Shown piece by piece: positions 5,173 through 7,383 of a DNA stretch of 7,383 bases (position 1 is the first letter of the stretch; each line of letters opens with the position of its first letter). The notes under the pieces are model-generated. The model searched no databases, was not told the DNA's origin, and was given only the letters and a program-made list of their open reading frames with translations. The DNA comes from Chloroflexota bacterium (lineage in GTDB: Bacteria; Chloroflexota; Limnocylindria; Limnocylindrales; CSP1-4). The position numbers and the translations under genes were made by a program. Location: NCBI GenBank assembly GCA_013696945.1, contig JACCXQ010000341.1, positions 1 through 7,383 on the forward strand. The letters are read 5' to 3'.

Positions 5173-5736
5173 ATGGATGCGATCGAGCGGGCGCTCGAGG
5201 GAGCACGCGGATTTGTCTCGGGCCACGTGGAGGAGGCTCGCTATACCGATAGCGAGGCGGTCGCGGTAGCCGACTCGAGCCTGCGCATCCGCGTCACGGG
5301 TCCCGACGGGGAGGAGCTCACGACCGACTTCCCGGCATCCGTCGGTGGGTCGGGATCGGCGCCGTCGCCTGGATGGTTCCTTCGCGCGGCGGAGGCGAGC
5401 TGCGTGGCTGCGCTCGTCGTGATGCGCTCCGCTTCACAGGGCCTCGACGCGATCCACGTGAAAGTGACGGTCGACTCGATCTCCGACGATCGCGGGATCC
5501 TGGGCCTCGACGACTCGATCCCAGCCGGCCCCGAATCGACGCGAGTGGCGATCCGCGTCAGCGGCGGCGACGTGGAACCCGAGCGACTGGACGAGATCTG
5601 CCGCTGGGCCGTGCTTCACTGTCCGGTCGTGGACGCGGTCCGGCGCCACCCCGCTCATGGTCGAGATAGAGACCGGGTAGGCGCCGAAGAGCCTGCCCGG
5701 CTGCCGTCGCCCTGGCCCATGCGCATCGACGCATAG
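5173..5736 (+). CDS. OsmC/Ohr-family peroxide-stress protein, frameshifted near its C-terminus
   Basis: The OsmC/Ohr family comprises cytoplasmic thiol peroxidases that use two cysteines to reduce hydroperoxides, plus relatives of unknown role. Here DFPASVGGSGSAPSPGWFLRAAEASC (52-77) is the glycine-rich approach to the first active Cys (C77). The second Cys (C150) lies in AVLHCPVVDAVRR. After R158 the frame reads an unrelated tail ending MRIDA. One frame over, the same DNA reads TPLMVEIETG followed by TAG at 5678-5680, a normal family ending. So the intact protein was about 168 residues, ending at 5680. The slip lies in CGCCACCCC around 5644-5652 (one base gained or two lost). Both cysteines precede it, so partial function is possible. 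The extended frame stops inside repeat copy 5. Neighbours are the divergent propeller gene and the downstream carboxypeptidase. Confidence 0.85.
   Translation: MDAIERALEGARGFVSGHVEEARYTDSEAVAVADSSLRIRVTGPDGEELTTDFPASVGGSGSAPSPGWFLRAAEASCVAALVVMRSASQGLDAIHVKVTVDSISDDRGILGLDDSIPAGPESTRVAIRVSGGDVEPERLDEICRWAVLHCPVVDAVRRHPAHGRDRDRVGAEEPARLPSPWPMRIDA
5673..5700 (+). terminator. Hairpin spanning the ancestral OsmC stop codon
   Basis: CCGGGTAGGC (5673-5682) pairs with GCCTGCCCGG (5691-5700), giving a 10-bp stem with one T-G wobble and an 8-nt loop (GCCGAAGA). The TAG at 5678-5680 lies within the stem. This supports 5680 as the original gene end. No T-run follows. Confidence 0.55.
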
Positions 5737-5737
5737 G
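5716..5737 (+). repeat. Dispersed intergenic repeat, copy 5
   Basis: CCATGCGCATCGACGCATAG matches the family with ATG in place of ACG and TAG in place of TAA. It contains the 5-bp inverted arms ATGCG and CGCAT. It lies after the ancestral OsmC stop and about 15 bp before the -10 box of the carboxypeptidase gene. It supplies the stop codon of the frameshifted OsmC frame. Confidence 0.85.
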
Positions 5738-5752
5738 TCGCGAGCCGCCGCA

Positions 5753-5758
5753 TACCAT
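5753..5758 (+). promoter_or_regulatory. Possible leaderless -10 box of the carboxypeptidase gene
   Basis: TACCAT fits TANNNT and ends 7 nt before the ATG at 5766. No Shine-Dalgarno site is present. The expected -35 position falls at the edge of repeat copy 5, and no TTGACA-like hexamer is visible there. Confidence 0.35.
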
Positions 5759-5765
5759 CCACATC

Positions 5766-6872
5766 ATGCTCGGCCGCGCTGTATTCCTGGCCGCCCTCGT
5801 CGCCGCGTCGATCGCGGGCGCGGCCTCGCCTGCCCTCGCGGCCAGCGACTTCCCACCTGGCTACGAGGCGTACCACACCCATGACGAGCTGACTGCCGAG
5901 CTCCGGGCCATCGCCGCTGCCCATCCCGACATCGCCGCCCTCTCCGTGGTCGGGAGGAGCTACCAAGGCAGACCCATCTGGGTGCTGAAGATCAGCGACA
6001 ACGTGGCCGCTGACGAGCCTGAGCCCGAAGTCCTTGTGGACGGTCTGATCCACGGCCGCGAGCACCTCTCCGTGGAGCAATCCCTGGCAGCCATCCGCTG
6101 GCTGGTCGACCGCTATGGAGTCAGCGAACGACGGACCGCGCTGGTCGATGGTCTCGAGATCTGGGTGATGCCGGAGATCAACCCCGACGGCGGCCAGTTC
6201 GACATCTCGGACGGACGCTTCCAGCACTGGCGCAAGAACCGCCAGATCAACGGATCGGGGGAGTCGGTCGGCACCGATGTCAACCGTAATTTCGGCTACC
6301 AGTGGGGCTGCTGCGGCGGTTCCAGCCCCAAGCCCAGCTCGAGCACCTATCGCGGCGCGTCGCCCTTCTCCGCGCCGGAGGCCCAGGTGGTACGCGACTT
6401 CGTGCTGAGCCGGCGCATCGACGGGGAACAGCAGTTGGGCATCGCGGTCAGCTTCCACAGCTATGGCGAGCAGATCCTCTTCCCGTACGCCTACACGACC
6501 GAGGATGTGCCGCCGGACATGGTCCGCCTCGACCGCCGCGTGATGACACGGATGGCGCGCGAGATGGGGGCGCGGAACGGGTACACGCCGATGCAGTCGA
6601 GCGACCTGTACATCGCCTCGGGCACCTTCGATGACTGGGCGTACGGGGACCAGGGGATCCTCACCTTCACGATCGAGCTCGCGCCGCGCACGCTCCTGGA
6701 CGGCGGCTTCTACCTCTCGGCCGATCGCATCGGGCAGGAGACCCGGCGCAACCGCGCTGCCATCCTCTGGCTCCTGGAACAGGCGGGGGATCCGGCTGGG
6801 GTGCTGGGGCCCGATGCCCTTCTCAGTCCTGCCGCGGATCGGACTGAGCGCTCTCGTCCGGCGCGACGATGA
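5766..6872 (+). CDS. Secreted M14-family zinc carboxypeptidase (carboxypeptidase T-like)
   Basis: The product removes C-terminal residues from peptides outside the cell. A 368-residue protein begins with a Sec signal peptide (1-25, cleavage likely after ALA), followed at once by the catalytic domain (about 30-340). Zinc ligands are H96 and E99 (HGRE) and H231 (SFHSYG). R156 (WRKNR) and N173/R174 (DVNRNF) match the substrate-carboxylate binding residues. Y293 (DDWAYG) and E304 (FTIEL) match the catalytic Tyr and general base. WGCCGGSS (180-187) is typical of carboxypeptidase T relatives. All key residues are present, so it should be active. No activation propeptide is visible, unlike classical carboxypeptidase T precursors. 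The C-terminal tail (345-368) is disordered, and its last 50 bp overlap the convergent YbjQ gene. The gene probably has its own promoter. Confidence 0.92.
   Translation: MLGRAVFLAALVAASIAGAASPALAASDFPPGYEAYHTHDELTAELRAIAAAHPDIAALSVVGRSYQGRPIWVLKISDNVAADEPEPEVLVDGLIHGREHLSVEQSLAAIRWLVDRYGVSERRTALVDGLEIWVMPEINPDGGQFDISDGRFQHWRKNRQINGSGESVGTDVNRNFGYQWGCCGGSSPKPSSSTYRGASPFSAPEAQVVRDFVLSRRIDGEQQLGIAVSFHSYGEQILFPYAYTTEDVPPDMVRLDRRVMTRMAREMGARNGYTPMQSSDLYIASGTFDDWAYGDQGILTFTIELAPRTLLDGGFYLSADRIGQETRRNRAAILWLLEQAGDPAGVLGPDALLSPAADRTERSRPARR
6822..6848. terminator. Hairpin at the convergent overlap, spanning the YbjQ stop codon
   Basis: CTCAGTCC (6822-6829) and GGACTGAG (6841-6848) are perfect 8-bp arms around an 11-nt loop. 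The complement of the YbjQ stop codon (6823-6825) lies in one arm, and the whole hairpin is inside the carboxypeptidase tail. It can form in either transcript, so it could be bidirectional. No T-run follows. Confidence 0.45.
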
Positions 6873-7173
6873 CGGCCGTGCCGTAGGCCACGATCTCGCT
6901 CATCGTCCCGCCGATAGCCGACGAGTCGAAGCGCATCGAGACGATCGCGTTCGCCCCCAGTTGCGTCGCCCGCTCGGACAACCGGCTCAACGCCTCGCCG
7001 CGAGTCTGCTCGAGGAGTTGTGTGTACTCGTGGATCTCGCCGCCGCCGAGCGACCGGATCCCGGCCATCACGTTGCCGCCTAGCCCTCGGCTCCGGACCA
7101 CCACGCCGAACACCGCTCCGATCATCCGCACGATCCGGTAGCCGGGGATGGTCGGGGTCGTCGTGATGAACAT
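6823..7173 (-). CDS. YbjQ/UPF0145-family protein
   Basis: This is a 116-residue protein of the YbjQ family, whose fold is a small beta-rich oligomer often labelled putative heavy-metal binding; its biochemical role is not established. Matching features are the N-terminal TTPTIPGYRIV (5-15), GGGEIHEYTQLLEQTRGEAL (43-62), LGANAIVSMRFD (72-83) and the closing strand SEIVAYGTAVIV (92-103). Length matches the family's roughly 105 residues plus an acidic tail. ATG at 7173 is preferred because GGAGG lies 4 nt upstream and the conserved domain begins there; an in-frame ATG at 7233 would add 20 unrelated residues. Its 3' end overlaps the carboxypeptidase gene by 50 bp, tail to tail. It diverges from the gene starting at 7280. 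Confidence 0.9.
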   Translation of the reverse strand: MFITTTPTIPGYRIVRMIGAVFGVVVRSRGLGGNVMAGIRSLGGGEIHEYTQLLEQTRGEALSRLSERATQLGANAIVSMRFDSSAIGGTMSEIVAYGTAVIVAPDESAQSDPRQD

Positions 7174-7177
7174 GGTT

Positions 7178-7182
7178 CCTCC
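7178..7182 (-). promoter_or_regulatory. Ribosome binding site of the YbjQ gene
   Basis: The minus strand reads GGAGG, then AACC, then ATG at 7173. This site decides the start against the upstream ATG at 7233. Confidence 0.75.
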
Positions 7183-7266
7183 ATCGGTGGCCTGCTGACA
7201 GGTCGGTGCGCCGTCAGTATCGGCGTCCCGCACAGGGGCGGGGTCACGCGCGGGGGCGGCATCCGT

Positions 7267-7272
7267 TAGCGT
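7267..7272 (+). promoter_or_regulatory. Possible leaderless -10 box of the last gene
   Basis: TAGCGT, the same hexamer as the -10 box of the propeller gene, ends 7 nt before the ATG at 7280. There is no Shine-Dalgarno site and no clear -35. Confidence 0.4.
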
Positions 7273-7279
7273 GACGCAT

Positions 7280-7383
7280 ATGGACGAAGTGATCGACGAG
7301 GCGGCACTGTCCGAGTGCGGCGGGCTCAGCTACGACCCGGATCCCGACAATGGCCGGTTCAGCTACGGCGTCGTGGCCTCCCC
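7280..7383 (+). CDS. 5' end of an unidentified gene, cut by the window end
   Basis: An open frame runs from ATG at 7280 to the window edge, 34 codons and two bases. It begins MDEVIDEAALSECGG and continues with a Tyr/Asp/Pro-rich stretch (LSYDPDPDNGRFSYGVVAS). The start is acidic, with no signal peptide or membrane segment. The visible part is too short to name a family. The TANNNT box upstream and divergence from the YbjQ gene support a real start. The only other possibility I see is a chance open frame. Confidence 0.6.
   Translation, partial: MDEVIDEAALSECGGLSYDPDPDNGRFSYGVVAS

Noticed and set aside
5655..6458. Minus-strand open frame of 267 codons opposite the carboxypeptidase gene
   Set aside because: The plus strand encodes a complete M14 enzyme with every catalytic residue; the antisense translation is explained by codon bias.

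Overview
This is a high-GC bacterial window with short intergenic gaps and genes on both strands. It carries seven chromosomal genes, the last cut by the window end. Leaderless-looking starts (a TANNNT box 6-7 nt before ATG/GTG) sit beside strong Shine-Dalgarno starts. The gene mix is a Pro/Ser/Ala-linker lipoprotein, tandem GNAT, Asp-box propeller, OsmC, M14 carboxypeptidase and YbjQ. Together with base composition this fits a Chloroflexota- or Actinomycetota-like organism. That placement is inference; there is no rRNA or marker gene here. No phage, transposase, CRISPR or tRNA was found.

Layout, left to right. Positions 1-110 hold a strong hairpin downstream of the first gene. On the minus strand (111-1486) is a secreted lipoprotein with two copies of a His-rich helical domain; a frameshift near 294-301 breaks the second copy. 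Divergent from it is a tandem-GNAT acetyltransferase (1616-2584). Positions 2585-2925 are non-coding: a G-rich tract, two direct copies of a 19-23 bp repeat, and a nested hairpin. A small XRE-type HTH gene (minus, 2926-3258) follows, with an inverted repeat just upstream and two more copies of the repeat in the opposite orientation. Next is an exported six-Asp-box beta-propeller protein (minus, 3467-5089), sharing an 83-bp divergent promoter region with an OsmC-family gene (5173-5680, frameshifted to 5736). The fifth repeat copy lies at the end of the frameshifted OsmC frame. A secreted zinc carboxypeptidase (M14, 5766-6872) converges on and overlaps a YbjQ-family gene (minus, 6823-7173). An incomplete unknown gene begins at 7280.

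The genes do not form one pathway or operon. Three encode exported or surface proteins (lipoprotein, propeller, carboxypeptidase). OsmC and YbjQ belong to families linked to peroxide and stress or metal responses. Most are single transcription units in divergent or convergent pairs.

The most notable signals are non-genic. First, five near-identical copies of a short intergenic repeat (core ACGCGCATCGACGCATAAG) all point the same way relative to the flanking gene that ends before them, and four of them bracket the HTH gene as two inverted pairs. Second, three genes have GC-rich hairpins that include the stop codon itself. Third, two genes carry single-frame slips at short C/G runs, which could be gene decay or consensus sequencing errors.
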